Assembly: GCF_000375545.1 (NCBI RefSeq)
Contig: NZ_AQXF01000007.1
Span: 41,530 to 105,529, forward strand
Length of the DNA: 64,000 bases
Origin: Kordiimonas gwangyangensis DSM 19435 = JCM 12864
GTDB taxonomy: Bacteria > Pseudomonadota > Alphaproteobacteria > Sphingomonadales > Kordiimonadaceae
Reading direction: 5' to 3'
This document shows positions 48,179 through 57,547 of the stretch, piece after piece. Positions within the stretch are counted from its first letter, which is position 1; each line of letters begins with the position of its first letter. The translations under genes were made by a program, and so were the position numbers. The notes under the pieces are model-generated. The model had not been told where the DNA came from and made no database searches. It worked only from the letters and a program-made list of their open reading frames with translations.

Positions 48179-49990
48179 TCAGGATTTGCGCGCAATATAG
48201 GCGTCAACCTGCTCTTCAAGGATAGTGAGCGGCACCGAGCCGACCATCAGCACAACATCGTGGAATTCGCGGATGTCGAACTTGTCGCCAAGGGCTTCAC
48301 GAGCTTTGTCACGAAGGCGCAGGATGGTGAGCTGGCCGATCTTGTAGCCACACGCCTGACCCGGCCAAACGATGTAACGTTCAATTTCGGTCACAACGTC
48401 GGTCATGGCCATGCCCGTATTGTCAGCCATGTATTTGATGGCTTCCTCGCGGGTCCAGTGTTTGGAGTGCATGCCGGTGTCAACCACTAGGCGTACAGCA
48501 CGGAACAGTTCGGACTGCAGCGCACCAATCTTGTCGGCATTGGTTTTCTGGAAGCCCATTTCCATCGCCACGCGCTCGGCATAAAGCGCCCAACCTTCCA
48601 CATAGGCACCGTAGCCAGAGAATTTACGGAACAGCGGCAGGTCTTCCTGCTCAAGCTGCAGCGCAATCTGGTAGTGGTGGCCCGGCACCGCCTCATGGTA
48701 TGTCAGCGCGCGCATACCAAACTTTGGCGTGCCCTTGATGTCATAGAGGTTGGCGTAGAAGCGGCCCGGACGCGAACCGTCAAGCGCCGGCTGCTCATAG
48801 TAACCGCCCGGCGCACCCTGCTCAATAAACACAGGCACACGCTTCACTTCAACCGGTGCCTTGGGCGTGCGGTTGAACATGCCCGATACACCAGCCTCAA
48901 TCTCACGAATGAGCGCGGTGTAATCCTCGATGATCTGGGCGCGGCCCTCATCGGTATCCGGGTAATAGTGGCGGTCTTCCGCGGTGAAGTTGTTGATAAG
49001 CTCGGCAAACGGGATGCTGGTATCATAGCCTTCCGCTTCAAAGAGCGCGAGCATTTCACCCTGAATACGCGCCACTTCCGACAAGCCCAACTGGTGGATT
49101 TCATCCGCCGTCATCTTGGTCGTGGTGTGCCGTTCAATCTGGGTCTGATAGTAAGCGTCGCCGTCCGGCAGCTTCCACACGCCTGCTTCATCCGTCGCGA
49201 TATTCTTGATCTGGATGGTATAGTCGAGAAGCTCGGCCCACACCGGGAACACCACATCGCGGATCGCGGTTTCGGTCTCGTTGAGAAGGCGGGTTTTATC
49301 CTCGTCCGATACACCTTCAAGGTCATCAAGCTTGGCCTTGAACGCGGCATAAAGTGCGTTGTCCTTCGGGTCGTCGGTGATGAACGGACGCAGTTGGTTC
49401 TCAACCTTCTGCAGCACAAATTTCGGCGGGATGATGCCCATTTCTTCCCGCTTTTTCAGCTGCTCCATATATTGCTCATACTGGGTGCGGATCTTGTTCA
49501 GGCGCGCCACATAATATTCAGCTTCCTCAAGGTCGGTCACCGAGTGCGTACCGGTCATGAAGCTCGAGATATTATTGTGCCAACCGTAAAGCTGCGTGAG
49601 CGGATAATCATAGTAGCGGAAACGCTCGTTCTTGATTTCCTGTTCCATCGGGTAGGCCATCAGGCGTTTGTTGAAACGCTGCTCTTCCGTCAGGTCCTCG
49701 TCCGCGTAGGACATCAATGTCTCATAGTTTTCCTTGAGGCGGGCCAGCTCTTCCTCGTCAGCCTTGAGCGACAGGTCATCCAGCTCGCCGTTATGTGATG
49801 TGATGCCATACGGCTCCAGCATACGAATGCTTGACAGCGCTTCCGGGCTCTTGAGACCTTCGACCACGACAACGCGGGTCTGGAAATGGTCGAAGTTGAA
49901 TGGTTTGCCCCAAATGAGCTTGGCGAGCCACACCCCGCCTACGATGACGAGCAGCAAAAACGCCAGCCCGACTATTCTTCTGATGGACAT
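48179..49990 (-). CDS. DUF885-family protein (predicted zinc carboxypeptidase-like)
   Basis: A 603-residue protein. It has an N-terminal membrane anchor or uncleaved signal (IVGLAFLLLVIVGGVWLAKL) and the DUF885 domain in the rest. The family motif is ALTYHEAVPGHHYQIALQLE, in which the His-Glu and the following His are the likely metal ligands, as in gluzincin-like HExxxGH proteins. Other landmarks are YYEQPALDGSRPGRFYANLY and GYGAYVEGWALYAERVAMEM. Family members are thought to be peptidases, but few are tested. The ATG at 49990 places the hydrophobic segment at the start. It is divergent from the SLC13 transporter gene. Confidence 0.88.
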   Translation of the reverse strand: MSIRRIVGLAFLLLVIVGGVWLAKLIWGKPFNFDHFQTRVVVVEGLKSPEALSSIRMLEPYGITSHNGELDDLSLKADEEELARLKENYETLMSYADEDLTEEQRFNKRLMAYPMEQEIKNERFRYYDYPLTQLYGWHNNISSFMTGTHSVTDLEEAEYYVARLNKIRTQYEQYMEQLKKREEMGIIPPKFVLQKVENQLRPFITDDPKDNALYAAFKAKLDDLEGVSDEDKTRLLNETETAIRDVVFPVWAELLDYTIQIKNIATDEAGVWKLPDGDAYYQTQIERHTTTKMTADEIHQLGLSEVARIQGEMLALFEAEGYDTSIPFAELINNFTAEDRHYYPDTDEGRAQIIEDYTALIREIEAGVSGMFNRTPKAPVEVKRVPVFIEQGAPGGYYEQPALDGSRPGRFYANLYDIKGTPKFGMRALTYHEAVPGHHYQIALQLEQEDLPLFRKFSGYGAYVEGWALYAERVAMEMGFQKTNADKIGALQSELFRAVRLVVDTGMHSKHWTREEAIKYMADNTGMAMTDVVTEIERYIVWPGQACGYKIGQLTILRLRDKAREALGDKFDIREFHDVVLMVGSVPLTILEEQVDAYIARKS

Positions 49991-50168
49991 TGAGATCCTC
50001 CCTTTGATCTTTGTTTGGCAGCATACAAAAGCGGCTGATGCACACAAGGAATTGTTGTGCTGCAAGTTGCACCACCCCCAAGTTTCCCTTCACAGGGGCC
50101 CTTTCCTTCGCTATCCAAGGCAATATCTGTTGGGGAACAGAACAGTTTTGTATCGGGGGAGACACTGC

Positions 50169-51653
50169 ATGGCAGGCATCACGGCAGACTCAAATGGCGG
50201 ACGCGCACTTTACCAGACCATCGGTTTGATACTGGGGCCGATCCTGTTTTTCGCCGTGCTGTTCACCAGCACACCTGAAGGTATGTCAGACGCAGCATGG
50301 AAAACGGTCGCAGTTGCGGCCCTGATGGCCAGCTGGTGGGCGACCGAGGCCATCCCCGTCCCCGCCACCAGCCTGATCCCCCTTGTACTGTTGCCTGTGC
50401 TCGATATCACGTCATCCAAGGAAGCGTCCTGGCCCTATGCGGAACCGGTGATCTTTCTGCTGCTCGGTGGCTTCATTGCTGCCATGGGCATGCAGCGCTG
50501 GCAACTTCACCGTCGTATCGCGCTCAATATTCTGGCGCGTGTGGGCGACCACCCTGCCGCTCTCATCGCGGGCTTCATGGCCGCAAGCGCGCTCCTCTCC
50601 ATGTGGATTTCAAACACCGCCACCACGCTGATGATCGTGCCCATCGCCATTACAGTGGCAGATACCATTTTGCGAGAGAAGGCCAGCGGTCACAAATTCA
50701 CCATCGCACTTCTTATCGGTTGCGCTTGGGCTGCCTCCATTGGCGGGCTTGGCACCTATATCGGCACACCGCCCAATCTGTTCGTGAAGGGCTTCATCCT
50801 GCAAGAAACCGGGCGTGACATCCAGTTCCTTGAGTGGATGGCTTTCGCCATTCCGGTGGTATTCACAATGGTGCCGCTGGCGTGGCTTGTGCTCACCAAA
50901 ATCTGCTTCCCGTTCAAGGCAGACATGGTACGCGGCGGGCAGGACGTTGTGCAGGCGGAGCTTGCGGAGATGGGCCCCATCACAACGCCGGAACGGCGTG
51001 TTGCCATCATCATGGGCATCATGGCACTGTTGTGGTCCTTCCGCCAATGGCTGGTGGAATTTGCGCCGCTGACCGACTTACTGCCTTTCATCGCCAACCT
51101 GTCTGATATGCATATTGCCGTGGGCGCAGGCCTTGTGATGTTCCTTGTGCCTTCGGGCTCTGGCGAAAAAGGCCAGGCGCTGTTGACATGGGAAAGCGCG
51201 GTTGCGCTACCATGGGGCGTGATCCTCTTGTTCGGCGGTGGCCTCAGCCTTGCGGCAGCCATCAAAGCAACGGGCCTTGCCATTTGGGCCGGCGAAGGCA
51301 TGAGCGGGCTTGCAACAGCGCATCTTTATCTCATCATGCTCGCGATTGTAGGCCTTGTGATTTTCCTCACTGAGCTCACCAGCAACACCGCAACCACAGC
51401 TGCACTTGTGCCGGTTCTCGGCGCGCTCGCCACCACCGCGAACATCGACCCCATCATGCTCGCCGCGCCCACCGCCATGGCGGCCAGCTGTGCATTCATG
51501 CTGCCGGTCGCCACAGGACCAAACGCCGTGGTGTTCGCCACCGGCCACCTGCACGTGCCTGATATGGTCCGCGCGGGGCTATGGCTCAATATCCTCGGCA
51601 CCTTCGCGGTGACAACAATCTGCTTCCTGCTGCTGCCGCTTATTTTTGGCTAA
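50169..51653 (+). CDS. SLC13/DASS-family carboxylate transporter
   Basis: A 494-residue inner-membrane protein with about 11 helices. Both halves carry the Ser-Asn-Thr sodium/substrate motif of the divalent-anion:sodium symporters (MWISNTATTLMIVPIAI and ELTSNTATTAALVPVLGALA), with the matching loops GGLGTYIGTPPNLFVKGF and VATGPNAVVFATGHLHV. It probably imports succinate, malate or fumarate with sodium. The ATG at 50169 has GGGGGAG 7 bases upstream. Uptake of C4-dicarboxylates would feed the TCA enzymes in this window. Its end overlaps the convergent sulfotransferase-like gene by 14 bases. Confidence 0.9.
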   Translation: MAGITADSNGGRALYQTIGLILGPILFFAVLFTSTPEGMSDAAWKTVAVAALMASWWATEAIPVPATSLIPLVLLPVLDITSSKEASWPYAEPVIFLLLGGFIAAMGMQRWQLHRRIALNILARVGDHPAALIAGFMAASALLSMWISNTATTLMIVPIAITVADTILREKASGHKFTIALLIGCAWAASIGGLGTYIGTPPNLFVKGFILQETGRDIQFLEWMAFAIPVVFTMVPLAWLVLTKICFPFKADMVRGGQDVVQAELAEMGPITTPERRVAIIMGIMALLWSFRQWLVEFAPLTDLLPFIANLSDMHIAVGAGLVMFLVPSGSGEKGQALLTWESAVALPWGVILLFGGGLSLAAAIKATGLAIWAGEGMSGLATAHLYLIMLAIVGLVIFLTELTSNTATTAALVPVLGALATTANIDPIMLAAPTAMAASCAFMLPVATGPNAVVFATGHLHVPDMVRAGLWLNILGTFAVTTICFLLLPLIFG

Positions 51654-52602
51654 AGCCGAGGGCTTTACGGTCTTCGCTATATTGCTGCCGCCAGCGAAGT
51701 ACTTGCTTGGCGGGTGGCGCATCGACCGGCTCCGGCTTTCCGCCCCGGCTGAACACGCGTGAGAGGTAGGCAAGTGGCTCAAAAAGATATTGCCGCATGA
51801 TCGGGCGCACCTTGCGGCGCCGCCGTTTGGTCAAAGCATTGTCCAGCAGGCGATTCATGCCTCGGTAGAAGGCCAGCACACCCTTTCCGACCGACTGGTT
51901 TCGGTTATAGTGCGTGGGGTCAAATTCAGGCAGCGAAGGCAACAGCCGACCAAAGGCTTCGTCCACAATGCGTACCGGCGCCTGCCGCATCGCAGCCGCC
52001 TCCCAACAGGAAACATTCTGCTCACCAAACGCCTTCTTGAGCGCTTTGACAACCGGCTGCCAGGAAATGCTGTCACCACCCACATGGGCGCAGAAACGCT
52101 CAAAACTCAGGTAGCCTCCCATACGGACATACTGGACATAGTATGACGGCAGAAAGCCTTCGAAATCGCGAATGAAATACACCACCGTCACGTCATAGCC
52201 TTCGAACAGACGGACGAGCTGTTTGATCGCAGCACCATGTTCGGGAAAAAAGCCACGCTGGGCAGCGCTATATGGCTCACCAAGGATTGACTCGTTTGAG
52301 ATCAACACCGTGTGCACGCCCTCATCCGCGAACAAGCCGTCTAGCCGGGCGCGAGCCTCAACCATCACGGTATCTTCCGGCCGTTTGCCAGCGCGCAGGC
52401 GCGTGAAACTTTCATGTAGTGGGTCGACGAGTGAGCGACGGAAGAAGCGCGGCGGATAGACCACACCGTCCGCTTTCAAGCGGTCCGCATTATCAGCAAA
52501 ATAATTCTGCAGGCTGGTGGAGCCGGTCTTGGGCGCGCCGCAATGCAGTATGACCCTGTGGCGGCGTGGTTCCCCTGAAGCTGTCTGTTCGCTTAATCCC
52601 AT
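51640..52602 (-). CDS. Sulfotransferase-like protein A
   Basis: A 320-residue protein with the 5'-phosphosulfate-binding loop near the N-terminus, VILHCGAPKTGSTSLQNYFA. A second segment, VLISNESILGEPYSAAQRGF, occupies the place of the 3'-phosphate-binding region. The rest is helical and basic. It is expected to be a cytoplasmic PAPS-dependent transferase or a related nucleotide-binding protein; the acceptor is unknown. It overlaps by 10 bases the end of a second gene of the same kind upstream, so both are co-expressed. Its own stop overlaps the transporter gene's 3' end. Confidence 0.75.
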   Translation of the reverse strand: MGLSEQTASGEPRRHRVILHCGAPKTGSTSLQNYFADNADRLKADGVVYPPRFFRRSLVDPLHESFTRLRAGKRPEDTVMVEARARLDGLFADEGVHTVLISNESILGEPYSAAQRGFFPEHGAAIKQLVRLFEGYDVTVVYFIRDFEGFLPSYYVQYVRMGGYLSFERFCAHVGGDSISWQPVVKALKKAFGEQNVSCWEAAAMRQAPVRIVDEAFGRLLPSLPEFDPTHYNRNQSVGKGVLAFYRGMNRLLDNALTKRRRRKVRPIMRQYLFEPLAYLSRVFSRGGKPEPVDAPPAKQVLRWRQQYSEDRKALGFSQK

Positions 52603-53558
52603 ATATCCCCACTGGCCCCAACAATGGTGTGCTTGAGGAAGGCTTTGTTACCAGCCTCGCACGCAGCAAGAATAGCGGCACGTTCTTCATTCGTCAGTGA
52701 AAAACGCGCGGGTATCTGAAGGGCGGCTTTCAGCACCGCAGTCTGATCTTCCTGCAGTTCAAGCAGATCAGCGACAAACTGAACGGTCGGCGCAGCGCCT
52801 TGCCGAAGCGCCGGGAACAGTACCTTCCGCCGCCAATCGACATCGACGCCTGTACCCGTGCGGTTCATCGCCAGCATCAACTCGAGCGCTTCTTCACTGA
52901 AGCGGCTGTTCCCCATTCGCAGCCCGCCGCCACCGAGCTGCAGATTTGGCACGCAGAGAAAATCCATCAGGTGTTCAGTCGTCCCCTCGCGCGGCCAGGC
53001 CTCCAGAACATCGATGCGCGACTGGCCCGCAAGCCCCGCGGCATCAAGCGCCTGCGCCATCTTGTACCAGCTCAGGTCCTGCCCCAGAAACGGGCGGATA
53101 TAGTCGGCAAAATCCTGCCGCAGCCCAAAGGCTACGCGAAAACCGTAGATGGATTCCAGCAGCCTGTCCTGCCGCCGCACCACAAGGCGCGGCAACACCT
53201 CCGCGACTGATCGCAGCTTGGCAAGCGCACGGCAGAGGTTGGCGAAGCCGGGATAAAACCCCGCCCCTTCATGGCCGGGCATCAGCCCCATCAGGTTTTC
53301 TTCGCTGACGACAATCATATCCTGCGGACACGCTTTGATCGCGGCGCGTGTCGATGCCATATCTCGCCAATAGGCAGGGTGCCAGGGCCGATTCCGGTAA
53401 AAGCCAGTCATGGCAAAGCCGTCTGTGCGCGCCAGCAAATCACTGCGCAAAACAATGCGCACATCCCGCACATTTTCCGCACAGTTTCTGCGCAGGAATG
53501 CCTGTGTGGCGGAGGAGGCACAGCGGTGCGCACCCATATGGACAATCAGCTTTTTCAT
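52593..53558 (-). CDS. Sulfotransferase-like protein B
   Basis: A 321-residue relative of the downstream gene with a changed P-loop: KLIVHMGAHRCASSATQAFL replaces the usual PKTGST with HRCASS. MIVVSEENLMGLMPGHEGAG corresponds to ISNESILG in protein A. The ATG at 53558 (MKKLIVHMG) fits the fold start; an earlier ATG at 53642 would add 28 unlikely residues. Because the PAPS loop has lost Lys and Gly, catalysis with PAPS is questionable. Start overlap with protein A and shared fold suggest duplication and divergence. Confidence 0.7.
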   Translation of the reverse strand: MKKLIVHMGAHRCASSATQAFLRRNCAENVRDVRIVLRSDLLARTDGFAMTGFYRNRPWHPAYWRDMASTRAAIKACPQDMIVVSEENLMGLMPGHEGAGFYPGFANLCRALAKLRSVAEVLPRLVVRRQDRLLESIYGFRVAFGLRQDFADYIRPFLGQDLSWYKMAQALDAAGLAGQSRIDVLEAWPREGTTEHLMDFLCVPNLQLGGGGLRMGNSRFSEEALELMLAMNRTGTGVDVDWRRKVLFPALRQGAAPTVQFVADLLELQEDQTAVLKAALQIPARFSLTNEERAAILAACEAGNKAFLKHTIVGASGDIWD

Positions 53559-53691
53559 GCGCCATTTAATCCCACTAAGGACCGGATTTGTCGAGAGGCG
53601 AGAAAATCTTGTCTGATTTTGCCTCGGAAACTGCGGTTTCACGCCACTATGGGATAGACTCTGGCCCCTTCCTCACCATATAAGCAGCCGC

Positions 53692-54513
53692 ATGAGCACG
53701 AGTGGAAATACATACCGCTTCCGCAAGATGGAAGGCTTGGGCAATGACTTCGTCATTTTTGACGCGCGGGAACATGACCTGACGCTATCCGACGATGCTG
53801 TGCGCCATATCGCCGACCGCAAGCGCGGCGTGGGCTGCGACCAGCTGATCGTGATGCGTGGTTGCCAAGACGCTGATATCTTTATGGAAATCCGCAATGC
53901 GGACGGCAGCCGTGTGGGTGCGTGCGGTAATGCCACTCGCTGCGTGGGCCGGCTGATGCTGGATGAAACTGGCAAAGAAGCGGTCACAATCCGTACTGAC
54001 GCCGGCCTCCTCGGTGCCACCCGCGCCGACACTGGCATCAGTGTCAACATGGGGCCAGCCCGATTGGCTTGGAGTGAAATCCCACTCGCGGAAGTGCAGG
54101 ACACCGCCAACATTGCTTTTGAACTGGACGGCCTCTTGAACCCGGTTGGGGTCAATATGGGCAACCCGCACGCGGTGTTTTTTGTGGATGACGCCGAAGC
54201 GATTGACCTCAAAACCCTCGGCCCAAAAATCGAACATGACGTCCTGTTCCCCGAGCGTGTGAATGTTTCCGTCGCGCATGTGAAAGATGGTATTATCCGC
54301 CAGCGCGTGTGGGAACGCGGTGTTGGTATCACCGATGCTTGCGGCACCGGCGCATGCGCGGGGCTTGTCGCCGCCGCACGCCGTGGCCTCACCGGCCGCA
54401 AGGCGACCGTGATGCTGGATGGTGGCCCACTTGAAATTGAATGGCTTGAGGACGGCACGGTGCAGATGACTGGTGCCGCGACCCTCGCTTACACTGGGGA
54501 AATTGTGCTGTGA
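53692..54513 (+). CDS. dapF: Diaminopimelate epimerase
   Basis: A 273-residue pseudo-symmetric epimerase. It begins RFRKMEGLGNDFVIFDARE and carries the two catalytic cysteines in RVGACGNATRCVGRLM and TDACGTGACAGLVAAARRG. It interconverts LL- and meso-diaminopimelate for peptidoglycan and lysine synthesis. It overlaps mtaB by 4 bases (GTGA), and ftsY follows, so dapF-mtaB-ftsY is one operon as in many alphaproteobacteria. Confidence 0.97.
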   Translation: MSTSGNTYRFRKMEGLGNDFVIFDAREHDLTLSDDAVRHIADRKRGVGCDQLIVMRGCQDADIFMEIRNADGSRVGACGNATRCVGRLMLDETGKEAVTIRTDAGLLGATRADTGISVNMGPARLAWSEIPLAEVQDTANIAFELDGLLNPVGVNMGNPHAVFFVDDAEAIDLKTLGPKIEHDVLFPERVNVSVAHVKDGIIRQRVWERGVGITDACGTGACAGLVAAARRGLTGRKATVMLDGGPLEIEWLEDGTVQMTGAATLAYTGEIVL

Positions 54514-55805
54514 GTGCAAAACCCGAAATCGTGACCTTCGGCTGCCGCCTCAACACCTATGAGAGTGAGGTGATGCGCCGCCATGCCGAGGAAGCGGGCC
54601 TTGAGGATGTAATCATCGTCAACACCTGCGCGGTAACGGCGGAAGCGACGCGTCAAGCGCGGCAATCCATCCGCCGCATGAAACGCGAACGGCCCGACAC
54701 GCCGATTATCGTCACCGGCTGTGCGGCCCAAATCGACCCGCTGCAATTCTCCAAAATGCCGGAAGTCGCCACCGTGCTCGGCAACCAGGAAAAGCTGGAG
54801 GCCAAAAGCTTCGTCGGCCTCGGCCGCGCCGGGCTTGACCTTTCGAACGCGCCGCGGGTGCAGGTGAATGACATTTTCTCTGTCAAGGAAACCGCCGGGC
54901 ATCTGATCGACGGCTTCGGCGAACGCGCCCGCGCCTTTGTGCAAATCCAGAACGGCTGCAACCACCGCTGCACCTTCTGCATCATCCCCTATGGCCGCGG
55001 CAACAGCCGCTCCGTCGCCATGGGCGAAGTGGTGGAGCAGATCAAACGCCTCGTCGGCCAGGGCTTCAACGAGGTGGTGCTGACGGGCGTTGACATCACA
55101 AGCTTTGGTGAGGATCTGCCGGGCACGCCGACGCTTGGGCAACTGGTACAGAAAATCCTCAAGCTGGTGCCGGACTTGCCGCGCCTGCGCATCTCCTCGA
55201 TCGACAGTATCGAGGTGGACGAGCCGCTTTATGATGCCATCATCCATGATGCGCGCGTGATGCCGCACCTGCACCTGAGCCTGCAGGCGGGCGATGACAT
55301 GATCCTCAAACGCATGAAACGCCGCCACTTGCGCGGAGATGCGATTGAATTCACGAGCCGCGTGCGCGCCGCCCGGCCCGAGATTGTGTTCGGCGCTGAT
55401 ATCATCACCGGCTTCCCCACCGAAACCGATGAGATGTTCCAGAACAGCATCAAGCTCGTCGAGGAATGCGACCTGACCTGGCTGCACGTCTTCCCCTATT
55501 CGGAGCGCGAGGGCACACCCGCCGCGAAAATCCCGAATAAGGTACCGAAGGCCGTGCGCAAAGAACGCGCGGCAGAGCTTCGTGCCGCGGGCGACAAACG
55601 CGTGGCCGCGCTTTTCAAGTCAAGCGAAGGCAAGACCGCGAACGTGCTGATTGAACGCGTGGGCCACGACGGTGACACCATGGGCCACAGCGAACAGTTT
55701 ATCCCCGTCGTTGTGCAAGCGGCGGACGTGGAGCCCGGCCAGATCGTACCCGTACGCTTGACCGCGCGCGATGAGAACGCCATGACAGGCATCAAACTAG
55801 ACTAG
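54510..55805 (+). CDS. mtaB: tRNA t6A37 methylthiotransferase MtaB
   Basis: A 431-residue radical-SAM enzyme. The N-terminal UPF0004 domain has cysteines in EIVTFGCRLNTYES, VNTCAVTAEATRQARQ and VTGCAAQ. The radical-SAM motif is NGCNHRCTFCIIPYGRGNSR, and a C-terminal TRAM-like domain closes it. It makes ms2t6A at position 37 of ANN-decoding tRNAs. The GTG start overlaps the dapF stop. A second methylthiotransferase, RimO, is at the right end of the window. Confidence 0.93.
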   Translation: MSAKPEIVTFGCRLNTYESEVMRRHAEEAGLEDVIIVNTCAVTAEATRQARQSIRRMKRERPDTPIIVTGCAAQIDPLQFSKMPEVATVLGNQEKLEAKSFVGLGRAGLDLSNAPRVQVNDIFSVKETAGHLIDGFGERARAFVQIQNGCNHRCTFCIIPYGRGNSRSVAMGEVVEQIKRLVGQGFNEVVLTGVDITSFGEDLPGTPTLGQLVQKILKLVPDLPRLRISSIDSIEVDEPLYDAIIHDARVMPHLHLSLQAGDDMILKRMKRRHLRGDAIEFTSRVRAARPEIVFGADIITGFPTETDEMFQNSIKLVEECDLTWLHVFPYSEREGTPAAKIPNKVPKAVRKERAAELRAAGDKRVAALFKSSEGKTANVLIERVGHDGDTMGHSEQFIPVVVQAADVEPGQIVPVRLTARDENAMTGIKLD

Positions 55806-55823
55806 GCAGTTTCAGGGATATTT

Positions 55824-56954
55824 ATGGCTGAAGAGAAAAAAGGCTGGTTCCAGCGCCTGCGCGGCAAGAAGCAAGACGCGGTAGAAACGCCTGCTGAAGA
55901 CGTTGTTGCGCCAGCAGACGAAGCGCCTGCACAAGTTGCCGAGCCAGAGGTTGAGGTAACACCTAAGCCGACGCCAGAGCCGACGCCAGAGCCAACTCCT
56001 GCGCCTGAGCCTGTTCCAGACCCACAGCCGGAGAAAAAAAGCTGGTTCCAGCGCCTGCGCGAAGGGCTGAAAAAGTCCACCAGCGCACTGTCGGGCGGCA
56101 TCACCGGCATCTTCACCCAGGCCAAACTGGATGACGACACGCTGGAGGAACTTGAGGACCTGCTGATCACCGCCGACCTCGGCGTGAACGTGGCCTCAAA
56201 GCTGACGACCGCGCTGGCCAAAGGCCGCTACGATAAGGAAATCTCTGGCGAAGAAGTGCGTGATATTCTGGCGGCCGAGATTGAAGCCATTCTTGACCCT
56301 GTCGCCAAGCCGCTGGTGGTGAATGCGGCCAACAAGCCGCACATCATCCTGATGGCCGGTGTGAACGGTGCGGGTAAAACCACAACGATCGGCAAGCTCG
56401 CCAAAAAATTCAAGGATGACGGCAAGTCTGTCATGCTGGCCGCGGGCGATACCTTCCGCGCAGCAGCCGTGGAGCAGCTTCAGGTATGGGGTGACCGGAA
56501 CGGTGTGCCGGTTGTCACGAAGGAAATCGGCTCAGACGCCGCCGCCCTCGCGTTCGAAGCAGTTGACCGCGCACAAAAAGAAGGCGTGGACGTGCTGCTG
56601 ATTGACTCCGCAGGCCGCCTGCAGAACCGTGATGAGCTGATGGCGGAACTCGCGAAGGTCGTGCGCGTGATTGGCAAGAAAGTTGACGGCGCGCCGCATG
56701 ATACTGTCATCGTGCTGGACGCCACCACCGGCCAGAACGCGGTGCATCAGGTGGAAGTGTTCCAGAAGCTCGCCAATATTTCGGGCATTGTTATGACCAA
56801 GCTCGACGGCTCCGCCCGCGGCGGCGTGCTGGTGGCCTGTGCCGAAAAATTCGGCCTACCGGTGCATGCCATCGGTGTCGGTGAAGCGATCGAGGACCTT
56901 CAGCCCTTCAGCGCCCGAGAGTTCGCCCGCGCGCTTGTGGGCAAGGAGGAATAA
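55824..56954 (+). CDS. ftsY: Signal recognition particle receptor FtsY
   Basis: A 376-residue SRP receptor. The N-terminal 90 residues are acidic and proline-rich, bounded by two copies of a WFQRLR motif (EKKGWFQRLRGKKQ at about 4-17 and EKKSWFQRLREGLKKS at about 70-85). The NG domain follows: the P-loop is LMAGVNGAGKTTTIGKLAKK, with DTFRAAAVEQLQVWGDR, DSAGRLQNRDELMAEL and TKLDGSARGG. It receives SRP-ribosome complexes at the inner membrane and works with Ffh. It is the last gene of dapF-mtaB-ftsY and is followed by a strong hairpin. The duplicated motif is described in the findings. Confidence 0.96.
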   Translation: MAEEKKGWFQRLRGKKQDAVETPAEDVVAPADEAPAQVAEPEVEVTPKPTPEPTPEPTPAPEPVPDPQPEKKSWFQRLREGLKKSTSALSGGITGIFTQAKLDDDTLEELEDLLITADLGVNVASKLTTALAKGRYDKEISGEEVRDILAAEIEAILDPVAKPLVVNAANKPHIILMAGVNGAGKTTTIGKLAKKFKDDGKSVMLAAGDTFRAAAVEQLQVWGDRNGVPVVTKEIGSDAAALAFEAVDRAQKEGVDVLLIDSAGRLQNRDELMAELAKVVRVIGKKVDGAPHDTVIVLDATTGQNAVHQVEVFQKLANISGIVMTKLDGSARGGVLVACAEKFGLPVHAIGVGEAIEDLQPFSAREFARALVGKEE

Positions 56955-56955
56955 C

Positions 56956-56982
56956 AAAAAGCCCCGGTCTCCCGGGGCTTTT
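56956..56982. terminator. Bidirectional terminator between ftsY and the b561 gene
   Basis: GCCCCGG and CCGGGGC form a stem around TCTC, with AAAAA before and TTTT after. It can stop both the ftsY operon and the convergent cytochrome gene. Confidence 0.88.
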
Positions 56983-56985
56983 CAT

Positions 56986-57519
56986 TCACACCATGCGCTT
57001 CAAGGTTCCATCCTTGAGGATAAGCGTGTGGTAGACCACGCCTACCAGATGCAGCCCTACGAGGGCGGTGAGCACATACCAGCCGTAGACGTGGATTTCC
57101 TCAAACAGGTGATGCAGGTCCATGTCACGCTCGAACCATGTGGGGATGACGGTCATGCCGAAGAAATCCACATTCCAGCCCACGGTCAGCAGCGTGAAGA
57201 TACCCGCGCCGATGACGATGAAGGTGAGCGCATAGAGCGCGAGATGCGCGCCGTGCGCCACTTTCTTTAGCATGGCCGGTGTGCCTTCGACCGGCTCGAC
57301 CCGCTCGCCCGAGGCCCGCACACCAAGGCGGATGAGCATGAAGGCGAGGATGAGAAGCCCGAAGGAAGCATGCAGGCGAAGAAGCTCGGTTTTGTCATCA
57401 CCGCGCGGCATATCGGCAAAATAAAGCCCGACGACCGACTGCCCGATGAGCAGCAGCGCCAGCAGCCAGTGCAGCACCTTGGCGGGTGTGCCATACGCCA
57501 GTTTTGTATTCTTCATCAT
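56986..57519 (-). CDS. Cytochrome b561-family membrane protein
   Basis: A 177-residue protein with four membrane helices. Likely heme-ligand histidines are in KVLHWLLALLLIGQSVVGLY, LLRLHASFGLLILAFMLIRL, AHGAHLALYALTFIVIGAG and EEIHVYGWYVLTALVGLHLV. It belongs to the bacterial b561/YodB group that passes electrons between quinol and acceptors at the periplasmic side. It is 28 bases downstream of the TonB receptor gene on the same strand, so it may be co-transcribed with it. The physiological acceptor is unknown. Confidence 0.88.
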   Translation of the reverse strand: MMKNTKLAYGTPAKVLHWLLALLLIGQSVVGLYFADMPRGDDKTELLRLHASFGLLILAFMLIRLGVRASGERVEPVEGTPAMLKKVAHGAHLALYALTFIVIGAGIFTLLTVGWNVDFFGMTVIPTWFERDMDLHHLFEEIHVYGWYVLTALVGLHLVGVVYHTLILKDGTLKRMV

Positions 57520-57547
57520 CCTGCCTCCCTCTGATCGCTCGCGGGCC

